Assembly: GCA_947166655.1 (NCBI GenBank)
Contig: CAMVFC010000014.1
Location: forward strand, 1-40,200
Direction of reading: 5' to 3'
DNA: 40,200 bases
Source of the DNA: an uncultured Prevotellaceae bacterium
Lineage (GTDB): Bacteria > Bacteroidota > Bacteroidia > Bacteroidales > Bacteroidaceae
Shown in pieces: positions 9,258-18,355 of the stretch. The notes under the pieces were generated by a model that saw only the letters and a list, made by a program, of their open reading frames with translations, was not told where the DNA came from and did not search any database. Position 1 is the stretch's first letter. The number at the start of each line of letters is the position of its first letter. The position numbers and the translations under genes were made by a program.

Positions 9258-10016
9258 TTAGAATCTGATGCTAATGCCTTCCTCCTTCAGGTATTGTTTC
9301 AACTCTGGAATCTTGATTTCTCCAAAGTGAAAGACCGATGCCGCGAGTGCCGCGTCGGCGTGTCCTTGCTGGAAGACGTCGAGGAAATGTTGGCGCTTAC
9401 CGGCGCCTCCGGAGGCGATGACCGGAATCGACAGCGTGTCGGAGAGGCGTCTGAGTGCCTCGTTGGCAAATCCGTCTTTCACGCCGTCGTGATTCATGCT
9501 GGTGAAGAGAATCTCGCCGGCTCCCCTTTCCTGAGCCTCGTGTGCCCAGTCGAAGAGGGTTCGTCCGGCAGGTATGCGTCCGCCGTTGAGGTAGCATTGC
9601 CACGTGCCGTCGGCTTCCTGCTGGGCATCAATGGCCACGACACATACCTGCGACCCGAAATGTCCTGTGATGGTGTCGATGAGCTTCGGTTGGCGCAGGG
9701 CTGCGCTGTTCACGCTCACCTTGTCGGCTCCGGCTGCCAACAGACGGTCCACATCGGCCAGTTCGCTGATGCCCCCACCCACGGTGAAGGGGATGTTGAC
9801 CGTGGCTGCAACGCGGCTCACCATGTCTGCAAAGGTCTTGCGCCCTTCGTGGGAGGCCGTGATGTCGAGGAACACCAATTCGTCGGCCCCTTGGTCGCTG
9901 TATGCTTTCCCGAGTTCCACGGGATCGCCCGCGTGCCGGAGGTTGACGAAGTTTGTGCCCTTGACGGTCTGTCCGTCCTTGACATCCAAACAGGGTATGA
10001 TGCGTTTTGCAAGCAC
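9258..10016 (-). CDS. hisF: Imidazole glycerol phosphate synthase cyclase subunit
   Basis: TIM-barrel subunit that uses ammonia from HisH to close the imidazole ring, giving imidazole glycerol phosphate and AICAR. The 252-residue protein starts [15 protein letters not shown], with the catalytic aspartate in CLDVKDG (residue 11), the phosphate-binding VGGGI (about 77-81), the second catalytic aspartate in AIDAQ (about 130), and the C-terminal phosphate site IASGGAG (about 206-212). It lies between hisA and hisIE with short gaps, consistent with one operon. Confidence 0.97.
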   Translation of the reverse strand: MLAKRIIPCLDVKDGQTVKGTNFVNLRHAGDPVELGKAYSDQGADELVFLDITASHEGRKTFADMVSRVAATVNIPFTVGGGISELADVDRLLAAGADKVSVNSAALRQPKLIDTITGHFGSQVCVVAIDAQQEADGTWQCYLNGGRIPAGRTLFDWAHEAQERGAGEILFTSMNHDGVKDGFANEALRRLSDTLSIPVIASGGAGKRQHFLDVFQQGHADAALAASVFHFGEIKIPELKQYLKEEGISIRF

Positions 10017-10046
10017 TGTTGTTCTTTTCTTGTTTGAAGCGTTATT

Positions 10047-10775
10047 TCACTTTTGTGGAAACTCGTTGAGGAGTTCGTGCAGGTCGATGCGACCTTCGTA
10101 GATGGCTTTGCCGAAGACGACGGCGGGGATTCCTGCCTGGCTTAGCTGCCGGATGTCGTCGATGCAGCTGATGCCGCCCGAGGCGATGAGCTGGCAGTCG
10201 GGGAATGCCTGCATGATCTGGCGATAGAGTGGGGTAGAAGGTCCCTGTAGCATTCCGTCGCAGCGGATGTCAGTGCAGAGAACGTGGCGGAAACCCTTGC
10301 GCAGATAGCCGTCGAGGAACGGCAACAGCTGCATTGAGCTTTCTTCTTTCCATCCGTTGATACTGATGAGGCCGTCGCGCACGTCGGCTCCTAGCACGAG
10401 GCGGTCGGCGCCAAACCGAAGTAGCCACTGCAAGACGCGTTGTGGGTCGGTCACAGCGATGCTGCCCAGGGTGACCATGTGGGCACCCGCATCGAGCACC
10501 AGTGCGAGGTCTTCCTCGCTCTTCACCCCTCCGCCGAAGTCCACGATGAGGTTCGTTTCCTTCGTGATGCGGCGTAGCACATCGATGTTCACCACATGGT
10601 GCGAGCGTGCTCCGTCGAGGTCCACGACGTGCAGGCGCCGGAATCCCAAAGCCTCCATCTCACAAGCCACGGTCACAGGGTCTTCCGCATAGACTTTTTC
10701 CGTGGCGTAGTCGCCTTTCGTCAGACGGACGCAGCGCCCGTTGATCAAGTCAATGGCAGGGATGAGTCGTATCAT
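10047..10775 (-). CDS. hisA: Phosphoribosylformimino-AICAR-phosphate isomerase
   Basis: TIM-barrel isomerase of histidine synthesis. The true start is the ATG at 10775 (MIRLIPAIDL): an open frame continues upstream, but that part lies inside hisH and is arginine-rich. From here the protein is 242 residues with the catalytic aspartate in IPAIDLING, VDFGGGVKSEED at the first phosphate site and IASGGIS near the end. The start codon overlaps the hisH stop in an ATGA arrangement (10772-10775), indicating coupled translation. Confidence 0.96.
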   Translation of the reverse strand: MIRLIPAIDLINGRCVRLTKGDYATEKVYAEDPVTVACEMEALGFRRLHVVDLDGARSHHVVNIDVLRRITKETNLIVDFGGGVKSEEDLALVLDAGAHMVTLGSIAVTDPQRVLQWLLRFGADRLVLGADVRDGLISINGWKEESSMQLLPFLDGYLRKGFRHVLCTDIRCDGMLQGPSTPLYRQIMQAFPDCQLIASGGISCIDDIRQLSQAGIPAVVFGKAIYEGRIDLHELLNEFPQK

Positions 10776-11434
10776 AGGCTGAGGAATTGTTGAAGGATGC
10801 GTTCCCCCTCTGCGCCGCTTTTTTCGGGGTGGAATTGTGTGGCGAAGAAGTTGTCGCGCTGCAGCGAGGCGCTGAAGGGGACGATGTACTCGGTGACGGC
10901 AGTTGTGAATTCGCACACAGGCACGTAGTAGCTATGCACGAAATAGACAAACGGGAGAGAAAGACCCTCTCCCCGTTCCCCCGTGAAGGGGAAAGTCCCG
11001 TTGTACCTCGAAAGTTGTGCGCCAGCCTTCGCCCCTCCCTCACGGGAGGCGTTGGGGGTGGGTTGTTTGATGTTGTTCCATCCCATGTGGGGCACTTTGT
11101 CCTCATGTCGTGTGGGGCGGAACTTCAGCACGTCCACGGGGAAGATACCCAGACAGTCGGTGTTGCCCTCCTCGGAATGGCGGCAGAGCAGCTGCTGTCC
11201 GATGCAGATGCCGAGCACCGGCTGCTGCAACGAACGTATGACCCGGTCCAGACCATGCTCCCGCAAATAGGTCATCGCCTGCTGCGCCTCGCCCTGTCCG
11301 GGGAAGATGACTTTGTCGGCGTCCCGCAGCTGTTGCGGGTCGTCCGTCAATAAAGGCTCCACGCCCAGCCGTTTCAGGGCGTGAACCACGGAATAGATGT
11401 TTCCGGCGCTGTATTTGACAATGGCGACGCTCAT
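10772..11434 (-). CDS. hisH: Imidazole glycerol phosphate synthase glutaminase subunit, carrying an in-frame repeat insertion
   Basis: Class I glutamine amidotransferase that feeds ammonia to HisF. The catalytic cysteine is in LGICIGQQLL and the His-Glu pair in QFHPEKSG. At 220 residues it is longer than the usual about 196-200. The excess lies between GWNN and VYFVHSYYVP, where residues about 124-157 are encoded by a palindromic repeat (10964-11063) rich in R, E, G and P. All catalytic motifs and the frame are preserved, so the protein is probably active. It is the first gene of the his-lys run, with a promoter box at 11558-11565. Confidence 0.93.
   Translation of the reverse strand: MSVAIVKYSAGNIYSVVHALKRLGVEPLLTDDPQQLRDADKVIFPGQGEAQQAMTYLREHGLDRVIRSLQQPVLGICIGQQLLCRHSEEGNTDCLGIFPVDVLKFRPTRHEDKVPHMGWNNIKQPTPNASREGGAKAGAQLSRYNGTFPFTGERGEGLSLPFVYFVHSYYVPVCEFTTAVTEYIVPFSASLQRDNFFATQFHPEKSGAEGERILQQFLSL
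10964..11063. repeat. Palindromic element inserted in hisH, copy 1
   Basis: A 100-bp GC-rich block within hisH. Read on the hisH strand its left arm is ACCCACCCCCAACGCCTCCC then GTGAGGGAGGGG, and its right end is CCCTTCACGGGGG then AACGGGGAGAGGGT. The left arm and the inner CTGGCGC match the copy in the GH35 gene (16738-16838) closely, and both copies end GGGT-CTTT. The right arm here is degenerate. It has no stop codon in the reading frame used. Confidence 0.85.
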
Positions 11435-11557
11435 GTGTCCGTTTTAGCAGTTCTTCCGTTTTTGGGGGTAACTCCCTTCGTTGTCTCGCCAAGGCAAAAA
11501 GCAAGCTTTCTGCTCTTCTGGCTTAACGAATACGTTCGTCAGATTTATTTTCGGGCG

Positions 11558-11565
11558 CAAAGATA
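11558..11565 (-). promoter_or_regulatory. Promoter -7 box for the his-lys run
   Basis: The minus strand reads TATCTTTG, matching the Bacteroidetes -7 consensus TAnnTTTG. Transcription would start near 11551, leaving an untranslated leader of about 115 bases before the hisH ATG at 11434. I looked in that leader for a histidine-rich peptide and found none. Confidence 0.65.
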
Positions 11566-11671
11566 GTAAAAAGTTTGCGCGCACGCGTGCTTTTTGAGTC
11601 ATTATTTCATGAAAATGCCGGAAAGAACTCAATAAAACGTCCCTAAAGGCTGCCACTCCGAAAAAAGTAAT

Positions 11672-11679
11672 TACCTTTG
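11672..11679 (+). promoter_or_regulatory. Promoter -7 box for the PL11 gene
   Basis: TACCTTTG matches TAnnTTTG and lies 26 bases before the chosen ATG at 11706. It argues against starting translation at the in-frame GTG at 11679, which would sit inside the promoter. Confidence 0.7.
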
Positions 11680-11705
11680 TGCCGCTATTTACCAAAGAGA
11701 AAAAA

Positions 11706-14700
11706 ATGAATAAGGCTAAACTCATCTTCTTGGCCTTCGCCTTGACATTTGTCGGCGAGGCTGCCTTTGCACAGCGTTTCACCGACCTTCTGGACCGCGG
11801 CCTCGTCGCCGTTCCCACGGGGAACACCAGTGGAAGTACCACGAATCTTGTCACCTGGCGTCGCTTGGCCGAGGAATACTATGGTGTCACCTACAACCTA
11901 TATCGCGACGGCGCGCGTATCGCCTCGGGCCTATCCAGGACGAGCTATGCCGACAGCGGCTGCTCAACTGCCAGTAAGTATCAGGTGGCAGCTGTCGTTG
12001 GGGGCGTTGAGCAGGCAAAGTGTGATGCCGTGAAGCCCTGGATGCAGTACGTCTATAAGCTGGGCGACACCCGTACGTCAACCGGCTTCCTCGACATCCC
12101 CCTCGCTGCTGTCTACGACCGTAATGGCGCCGACGTCTCGGAACACTACGAGCCCAACGATGCCGAGATGGCCGACCTCGACGGCGACGGACAGCTGGAG
12201 ATCATCGTGAAGCGTCTGAACACCTGGGATGCCGGCACTGCCCTCAGCGCCAACGGCGATAAGATATATCCTCAGACGAACACCACTGAGTTTGTGGTCA
12301 TCGACGCCTATGATGTCAACTGGCAGACAGGCGCCGCGAATCTCCTCTGGCGCATCGACTGCGGCCCGAACATGGTCAGTCTGAACTCCACAGAGATAGA
12401 CATCGTGGCCTACGACTGGGACGAGGACGGCCGGGCCGAGGTGCTGCTGCGCGGTGCCGACAACATGATTGTCTATGGCAGCGACGGCAAGAAGCGTCTG
12501 TACACCATCGGCAACATGAGCGTCAACACCCGCAACACCTTTTCGACCAACGACTCGCAATACGCCTGGACGCATACGGGCGCGGAATACCTTATATATA
12601 TGAATGGCCTGACCGGAGCCCTCTACCAGAAGATGGACTATCCGCTGCCGCGCCTGGAGAGCGGAGAGTCCAGCCTCAAGTCAGCCTGGGGCGACGACTA
12701 CGGACACCGTTCCTCCAAGTACTTCATCGGCGCCCCCTTCTTGGACGGCCGCCACGCCAGCATCTTCCTCGGCCGCGGCATCTATACGCGCCATAAGTTC
12801 ATCGCCCTCGACGTCGACCGCAAGACGCATCGGCTCACCGAGCGATGGCGCTGGAACTGCAGCAGCAGCGGCAGTCCGTGGTATGGCAACGGCTACCATA
12901 ACTTTGTCGTCGCCGACGTCGATGAGGACGGGCGCGACGAGATCGTCTACGGCTCCATGGTCATCGATGACAACGGCCACGGACTCTCCACCACGGGTCT
13001 CGGCCATGGTGATTCGCAGAACGTGGGCGACCTCGACCCCTTCCGCCGCGGCCTTGAGTTCTTCGGCTGTCTGGAAGAAGGGCGCGGCGGCTACGGCTTC
13101 AACTACCGCAATGCCACTACCGCCGAGATCTACTACAAGCACAATGCCGGCGGCGACGACGGCCGATGCCTCGCGGCCAACCTCTCCAACAGCTATCCGG
13201 GTTCTATCGGGCGCTCGGTCTCCTCTGGCATCATCAGTTGTGTTACCGACCAGCTCCTGGACAATCTCGGCGACAACTTCATCGCCTGGGGTGACCTCAA
13301 CTTCCGTATCTATTTCGACGGCGACCTCTGCTCCGAGATCCTCAACAGCCCCGGCGAGGCCAAGGAAGCCAAGGTAGAGAAGCCCGGCACCGGACGTTTG
13401 TTCACCTCCAGCGGCTGCAACATGAACAACGGCTCGAAGAACAATCCCTGCTTTCAGGGCGATATCATTGGCGACTGGCGCGAAGAGATTGTCCTGCGCT
13501 GCGGCCGCAACCTGCGTGTTTACACCACAGGCATCGCCACCAACTATGCCATGCCCACCCTCTGGCACGACCATCAGTACCGTCAGGCCATGGTCTGGCA
13601 GATGATGGCCTACAATCAGGCTCCCTATACCAGCTATTTTCTGGGCGAGATGGAGGGCATCACCACAGCGCCGCCGCCATTGACCAACCGCAATCGCGTC
13701 GAAGTGACCGACGGCGAGACCATCGGCACCGAGCATGACGGCCGTCACGTCCTGCTGGCCGCCACCGCCGATGCCGCCGTACACGTCCAGACGGGAGCCG
13801 CACCGCAGGTGCTGACCGTCAACACTCCGACATGGGTGCAGGGGCACGATGACAACCAGCTCATCTCCACCACCACCTACACCCATACGCTCACGGGCGG
13901 ACCCTTTGCCGGAAAGATGCGCCTCGTCAAGCAGGGCAACGGCGTGCTCGTCTTCCCCAACGCCACACACACCTTCACCAGCCCCACCGACGTCTGGGCA
14001 GGAACGCTCGTCTGCGATGGCACCTTCTCCCGCAGCGCCGTCACCCTCCATCGCTTTGCCTGTCTGGAATCGCGCGGAGGCACCTTCTCGCGCGGCATCA
14101 CCATGGAGTACGGCGCCGAACTGCAGCCGGGAGGTCCCGACCAGGCCGCGTCACTCTCTGCCACCACACTGGTCCTGAACCCCGGCGCACGGCTTGTCAT
14201 GGATGTCTACAGCCCCGCGGAGACCGACCAGATCAAGGTGACCACACGCATGACCATCAAGAAAGTAGCGTGGGAGAACGGGCCCGCGTACCTCGCTCCC
14301 GTCCTGCACATCGTGCCCCACACAGGCGGCACCGCACACCTTCCCTCCGGGACCTACGTCCTTGGCTCCGTCAACGCTCTGACGGGTTCGCTCTCCGACC
14401 TCATCGTCGAGGGAATGGAGGGTACGACCTACCAGCTGAAGTACGAGAACCAGCAGCTGCTGCTCGTCGTGGGCGACGGCCAGGAGCCTGCTGCCGTCTG
14501 CTCCGAACCCGTCGTTGTCGAGACGCAACTGGCAGCTACCGACGAGGGCATCCTCCTGCCCGTTGTGTCGCTGACGGCCAAGAGCTTCAAAGCGGGCGGC
14601 AAGAGCGTGACTCCCTCCCTCTCCGCCACCTTCACCGACCTCCAGGGACGTTCCGAGGAGGTCGAGAACTCCGTTTTCTTCACCGAGGACTATGAGCAGG

Positions 14701-15902
14701 CCACGGCCGCCAGCGGATGGGTCAGCGGAGGCGCTGCCTACAGCATCGGCACAGACCACAGCCGCTACTTCCTCGTCAACACAGGGACCACCAACACCCG
14801 CTATGCTTACACCGAGCTGGGCATCGATGTGGGCACCTGCAGCGAATACATCATTGATTTCGACCTTGCCATGAAGTCAGGCAACACCGACGGCATCGAG
14901 TTCTGCGTCATGAGCCGTGGCGGAAGCCGTCCTACACAGTCGTGGGATAACTACGCAGCCATCAACGCCAACGCGAATATGCTCTTCGACCTCACGGCAG
15001 CGAAGAACTCCACCACCTATACCCTCAACGGCACCTCGGCCACCACGAACCTCTCTGCCGATACTTGGTACCACTATAGCCTCCGCGTCAGTCAAGACAA
15101 GCGCACCGTGGCCTGGAGCATCAGCAACGGCGCCTCGGGTACCTTTGCCCTGCCCGCAGGCACCAGTACGCAGGTCGACGGTTTCTACCTCGTCGCCGGG
15201 CGCTACCATTCCCTCTTCCGTCTGGACAACATACGCATTTCCACGCCCGACCTGACGTCCTACACCTTCCGCCGCCCCGGCACCCTCACCGTGCGCGCCC
15301 ACGCCGAAGGATGCCGCCCGGCAGCCACCGTCTTCGATGCGCGCTTCGTCGGTGTCGAGGTCCCCTCTTCCGGCTATGCCACCCTCGGATGCCGCTATCC
15401 GCTGGACCTCAGCGCAGCCGCGCCCATCGCCTACGTGGCCACCTGGTCCCAGACCTATGGACACGTCCTGGAGCGCATTTCCGCTGCGCCCGCACGGACG
15501 GGCCTCCTGCTCAGCGCCAAGGCGGGCACCTACCGCCTGCCCATCACCGACGGCCCCACGCAGCCCGCACGGGACAACCTCCTCGTCGCCGTCACTGACG
15601 CCTCGGGCTATACCCCCTCCGCTGCCGACTGCTTCGTGCTCGACACCCGTTCCTCCGGCACAGGCTTCTATCGCTGCTCTGCCGGACAGGTCATTCCCGC
15701 CGGACAGAGCTATCTGGCTGAGCCGTCAGGGATGCCGAAGATGGACTTCCTGGACCTGGGCGGCACCGTCTTCACCGCGCTGCTGCAGCGACGCTTCGCT
15801 TCAGACAAGCAGCCCGCTTGCTTCACCCCCGCAGGCATCCGTACACAGCCCCTGCGTCGGGGACTGTACATCAGCCAGGGGAGGAAAATTTTGGTGAAAT
15901 AG
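11706..15902 (+). CDS. Secreted rhamnogalacturonan lyase (PL11) with a long C-terminal extension
   Basis: Cleaves the rhamnogalacturonan I backbone of pectin by beta-elimination. A signal peptide (1 to about 23, ending AAFA before QRF) directs export. Residues about 24-660 form the PL11 eight-bladed propeller, with calcium-type acidic loops such as DLDGDGQLEI, DWDEDGRAEV and DVDEDGRDEI, and the family marks HGDSQNVGDLDP and QGDIIGDWREEIV. Typical PL11 enzymes end near 620-650; this one has about 740 more residues. Part of the extension (about 700-820) resembles autotransporter-associated beta-helix repeats (KQGNGVLVF, WAGTLVCDGTF). A later part (about 985-1170) looks like a concanavalin-type jelly roll, followed by beta-rich sequence with no C-terminal sorting motif that I recognise. 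The GH35 gene follows 24 bases later. Confidence 0.92.
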   Translation: MNKAKLIFLAFALTFVGEAAFAQRFTDLLDRGLVAVPTGNTSGSTTNLVTWRRLAEEYYGVTYNLYRDGARIASGLSRTSYADSGCSTASKYQVAAVVGGVEQAKCDAVKPWMQYVYKLGDTRTSTGFLDIPLAAVYDRNGADVSEHYEPNDAEMADLDGDGQLEIIVKRLNTWDAGTALSANGDKIYPQTNTTEFVVIDAYDVNWQTGAANLLWRIDCGPNMVSLNSTEIDIVAYDWDEDGRAEVLLRGADNMIVYGSDGKKRLYTIGNMSVNTRNTFSTNDSQYAWTHTGAEYLIYMNGLTGALYQKMDYPLPRLESGESSLKSAWGDDYGHRSSKYFIGAPFLDGRHASIFLGRGIYTRHKFIALDVDRKTHRLTERWRWNCSSSGSPWYGNGYHNFVVADVDEDGRDEIVYGSMVIDDNGHGLSTTGLGHGDSQNVGDLDPFRRGLEFFGCLEEGRGGYGFNYRNATTAEIYYKHNAGGDDGRCLAANLSNSYPGSIGRSVSSGIISCVTDQLLDNLGDNFIAWGDLNFRIYFDGDLCSEILNSPGEAKEAKVEKPGTGRLFTSSGCNMNNGSKNNPCFQGDIIGDWREEIVLRCGRNLRVYTTGIATNYAMPTLWHDHQYRQAMVWQMMAYNQAPYTSYFLGEMEGITTAPPPLTNRNRVEVTDGETIGTEHDGRHVLLAATADAAVHVQTGAAPQVLTVNTPTWVQGHDDNQLISTTTYTHTLTGGPFAGKMRLVKQGNGVLVFPNATHTFTSPTDVWAGTLVCDGTFSRSAVTLHRFACLESRGGTFSRGITMEYGAELQPGGPDQAASLSATTLVLNPGARLVMDVYSPAETDQIKVTTRMTIKKVAWENGPAYLAPVLHIVPHTGGTAHLPSGTYVLGSVNALTGSLSDLIVEGMEGTTYQLKYENQQLLLVVGDGQEPAAVCSEPVVVETQLAATDEGILLPVVSLTAKSFKAGGKSVTPSLSATFTDLQGRSEEVENSVFFTEDYEQATAASGWVSGGAAYSIGTDHSRYFLVNTGTTNTRYAYTELGIDVGTCSEYIIDFDLAMKSGNTDGIEFCVMSRGGSRPTQSWDNYAAINANANMLFDLTAAKNSTTYTLNGTSATTNLSADTWYHYSLRVSQDKRTVAWSISNGASGTFALPAGTSTQVDGFYLVAGRYHSLFRLDNIRISTPDLTSYTFRRPGTLTVRAHAEGCRPAATVFDARFVGVEVPSSGYATLGCRYPLDLSAAAPIAYVATWSQTYGHVLERISAAPARTGLLLSAKAGTYRLPITDGPTQPARDNLLVAVTDASGYTPSAADCFVLDTRSSGTGFYRCSAGQVIPAGQSYLAEPSGMPKMDFLDLGGTVFTALLQRRFASDKQPACFTPAGIRTQPLRRGLYISQGRKILVK

Positions 15903-15926
15903 AATCCAGCGTAAAAAAGGCAGTTT

Positions 15927-18086
15927 ATGAAACGTTTGTCAGCAATTTTAGCCTTGGCTCTGACGGTGATGTCTGTCACAGCCCGGCCGTCCACCCTGAG
16001 TTTTGGTGCGCCCGTATCGTGGGACCGCCACAGCCTCATCGTCGGCGGCCACCGCGTATGCCCCGTCATGGGCGAAATTCATTACAGCCGTGTGCCTGCC
16101 GACGAGTGGCCTGCCGCCGTCAGGAAGATGCGCGAGGGCGGCGTCACCATCATCGCCACCTACGTCTTCTGGAACCATATCGAGGAACTGGAGAACCAGT
16201 TCGACTGGAGCGGGCAGCGCCACCTGCGCCGCTTCCTTGAAGTGTGCAAGGCCGAGGGCATGCCCGTCGTCCTGCGCATGGGTCCCTGGTGCCACGGCGA
16301 GGTGCGCAACGGCGGACTCCCCGAATGGCTCTTTGCGTTCTCTCCCGCCATCAAAGTGCGTTCCGAGGACCCGCGCTTCCTTCACCTCGTGGAACGTCTC
16401 TACCGCCAGATCTTCACACAGGTGCAGGGACTGCAGTGGAAAGACGGAGGCCCCGTCATCGCAGCACAGTTTGACAACGAGTATCGCGGCCCTGCCTCCT
16501 ACCTGCTCGCACTGAAGCGCATCGCACTCGGCATAGGCTTCGACCTCCCCTTCTACACCCGCACGGGCTGGCCCGAGCTGTCGACACCCATGCCTTTCGG
16601 CGAGATGATGCCCCTCTATGGCGACTATGCCGACGGCTTCTGGGACAAGAGCGTCGGCGAGGGCGTCGGCAGCTATTACAAGGCTTTCCAATTCAAAGAG
16701 CAGCCCATGCCCGCCAGCAACATGGGAGCACCGGCAGACCCATCCCCGACCCCTCCCGTGAGGGAGGGGAGAGCTGGCGCCCTGCCTTATCACAAGCCGG
16801 AGGGCTCCCCTCCCTCACGGGAGGGGTCGGGGGTGGGTCTTTACCCCTATTTCACTTGCGAGCTGGGCGGAGGCATGGCCACCGCCTACCATCGCCGTCC
16901 CTACCTCTATCCTCAGGACGCCTATGCCATGGCACTCGTCAAACTGGGCAGCGGCAGCAACCTCCTCGGCTACTACATGTACCACGGAGGCACCAACCCG
17001 CAGGGCCGATGCCACACCCTGAACGAATGCCAGACCTCGCCCTTCACGGCCAACAACGACCTGCCCGTCTGCACCTACGACTTCCAGGCGCCCCTCGGTG
17101 AGTTCGGACAGACTTATCCCCACTACTACCGCCTGCGGCCCCTGCACCTCTTCATGCACGACTTCGGGGAAATGCTCGCGCCCATGTTGCCGCACTTCCC
17201 CACGCCCCAGGACCTGCGGCGCGCTGACGACACACACCTGCGGTGGGCCGTACGCACAGACGGACACGCCGCCTTCATCTTCATCAACAACTACGAGCGT
17301 TTCGCCGACCTCTCTCCCAAGACCGTCACCGACCTCGCTGCCTGCGGCGTGCGTCTGCCTAAGGTGAAGATACCCGCAGGCACCGCAGCCATCTTCCCTG
17401 TCAACGTCGAGGGCATACGCTACGCCACAGCACAGCTCGTGGCACGGCGCGACGGGCGGCTTTATCTGATGCAGATCCCCGGCATACCGGCCACCATCGC
17501 CCTCCAGGACGGCAAGACGCTGAAGAACGTTAAGCCGCGCGGACCGCACCGACCCGTCTACGGCAACATCTGCCTCCTCACCGCCGACGAGGCCGAACAC
17601 CTCTTCCTGACAGAGAAAACAGAACCGCAGAAAACCGAAAAACCGCAGGCGAGCGTAGGGCAGGCCGTCGTCACAAAGATTCAAGAGGCCGGCAAGCCGC
17701 GTCCCATAGACAAGGGACGCGCCAAGGTGGCCTCAGCGCCCACCGAGGAAGACTGGCTCCACGCTGCCGTCTACAAGATAAAGACTGACGGAGACATTCC
17801 CGTCCGCACAGATTACGACTGCGGCCTCCAGCCCGCACAGGCTCTCCTTGCCATCACCTATCGCGGCGACTGCGCACGGCTCTATGCCGACGGACGCCTC
17901 CTGGCCGACAACTTCTACTACGGCCGCCCCTTCCTCTGTGCCCTCTGGCGCCTGCCGAAGGGGACGACAGAGCTTGAACTGCGCATACTCCCCCTGCAGC
18001 CCGACGCCCCCATCTATCTGCCGCGAGAGGCTGACCGCACGCCCGGAGAAGCCGTCGTCAAGGTGGAAATCATACAAGGCGAATAG
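15927..18086 (+). CDS. Secreted beta-galactosidase, family GH35, carrying a repeat insertion
   Basis: Retaining glycosidase expected to remove terminal galactose from pectin side chains. After a signal peptide (1-19, VTA-R) comes the GH35 barrel: GEIHYSRVP, WNHIE, MGPWCHGEVRNGG, the acid/base in QFDNEYRG (Glu185) and the nucleophile in FTCELGGG (Glu312). Residues about 271-304 (rich in P, R, E, G) are encoded by a 101-bp palindromic element ending about seven residues before the nucleophile; normal family members lack it. Catalytic motifs are intact. C-terminal beta domains run from about 400 to 719. It sits in tandem with PL11, so the two probably share a promoter and act on the same polymer. 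Confidence 0.93.
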   Translation: MKRLSAILALALTVMSVTARPSTLSFGAPVSWDRHSLIVGGHRVCPVMGEIHYSRVPADEWPAAVRKMREGGVTIIATYVFWNHIEELENQFDWSGQRHLRRFLEVCKAEGMPVVLRMGPWCHGEVRNGGLPEWLFAFSPAIKVRSEDPRFLHLVERLYRQIFTQVQGLQWKDGGPVIAAQFDNEYRGPASYLLALKRIALGIGFDLPFYTRTGWPELSTPMPFGEMMPLYGDYADGFWDKSVGEGVGSYYKAFQFKEQPMPASNMGAPADPSPTPPVREGRAGALPYHKPEGSPPSREGSGVGLYPYFTCELGGGMATAYHRRPYLYPQDAYAMALVKLGSGSNLLGYYMYHGGTNPQGRCHTLNECQTSPFTANNDLPVCTYDFQAPLGEFGQTYPHYYRLRPLHLFMHDFGEMLAPMLPHFPTPQDLRRADDTHLRWAVRTDGHAAFIFINNYERFADLSPKTVTDLAACGVRLPKVKIPAGTAAIFPVNVEGIRYATAQLVARRDGRLYLMQIPGIPATIALQDGKTLKNVKPRGPHRPVYGNICLLTADEAEHLFLTEKTEPQKTEKPQASVGQAVVTKIQEAGKPRPIDKGRAKVASAPTEEDWLHAAVYKIKTDGDIPVRTDYDCGLQPAQALLAITYRGDCARLYADGRLLADNFYYGRPFLCALWRLPKGTTELELRILPLQPDAPIYLPREADRTPGEAVVKVEIIQGE
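16738..16838. repeat. Palindromic element inserted in the GH35 gene, copy 2
   Basis: 101 bp with near-perfect 34-bp terminal inverted repeats (16738-16771 and 16805-16838, one mismatch by hand count). Each arm is itself a hairpin, CCCCTCCC-GTGA-GGGAGGGG. The 33-base centre, which includes CTGGCGC, is non-palindromic. It starts ACCC and ends GGGT. It is related to the block at 10964-11063 in hisH but is read one base out of register over the left arm. No transposase is encoded. Confidence 0.9.
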
Positions 18087-18352
18087 GCGAGTGACGAATG
18101 ACGAGTGACGAATGATGAATGACGAATGACGAGTAACAAATGACAAATGACGAATGACGAAGGACGAAGGATGAATGATTAATGACGAATGACGAATGAC
18201 GAATAAAAGTAACTATTAGTTGTTGACATGCATACAGCCTTCAAAAGAAAACCTTATTCGTCATTCGTCATTCATCATTCGTCATTCGTCACTTGTCATT
18301 CGTCATTAAAAATTGTCACTCGTCATTCATCATTCGTCACTCGTCATTAAAA
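18087..18352. repeat. Heptamer array (TGACGAA)n with inverted counterpart
   Basis: Between two convergent genes, degenerate TGACGAA heptamers run from 18088 to about 18205, followed by a non-repetitive spacer of about 50 bases and the reverse complement TTCGTCA array from about 18255 to 18350. The arms can form a very long imperfect hairpin in either transcript. The flank GACGAATAAAAGTAAC (18197-18212) reappears inverted with one change at 30304-30320 in a second array. No gene is seen here. Confidence 0.85.
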
Positions 18353-18355
18353 AAC

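Noticed and set aside
10776..10916. N-terminal extension of hisA
   Set aside because: The added residues are arginine-rich and lie wholly within hisH; family N-terminus begins at MIRLIPAIDL.
11435..11557. Histidine leader peptide before hisH
   Set aside because: No run of His codons in the leader; the small hairpins are weak.
12681..14051. 456-residue minus-strand frame inside the PL11 gene
   Set aside because: It is an antisense shadow with biased G/A/V composition; the plus-strand frame has clear PL11 motifs.
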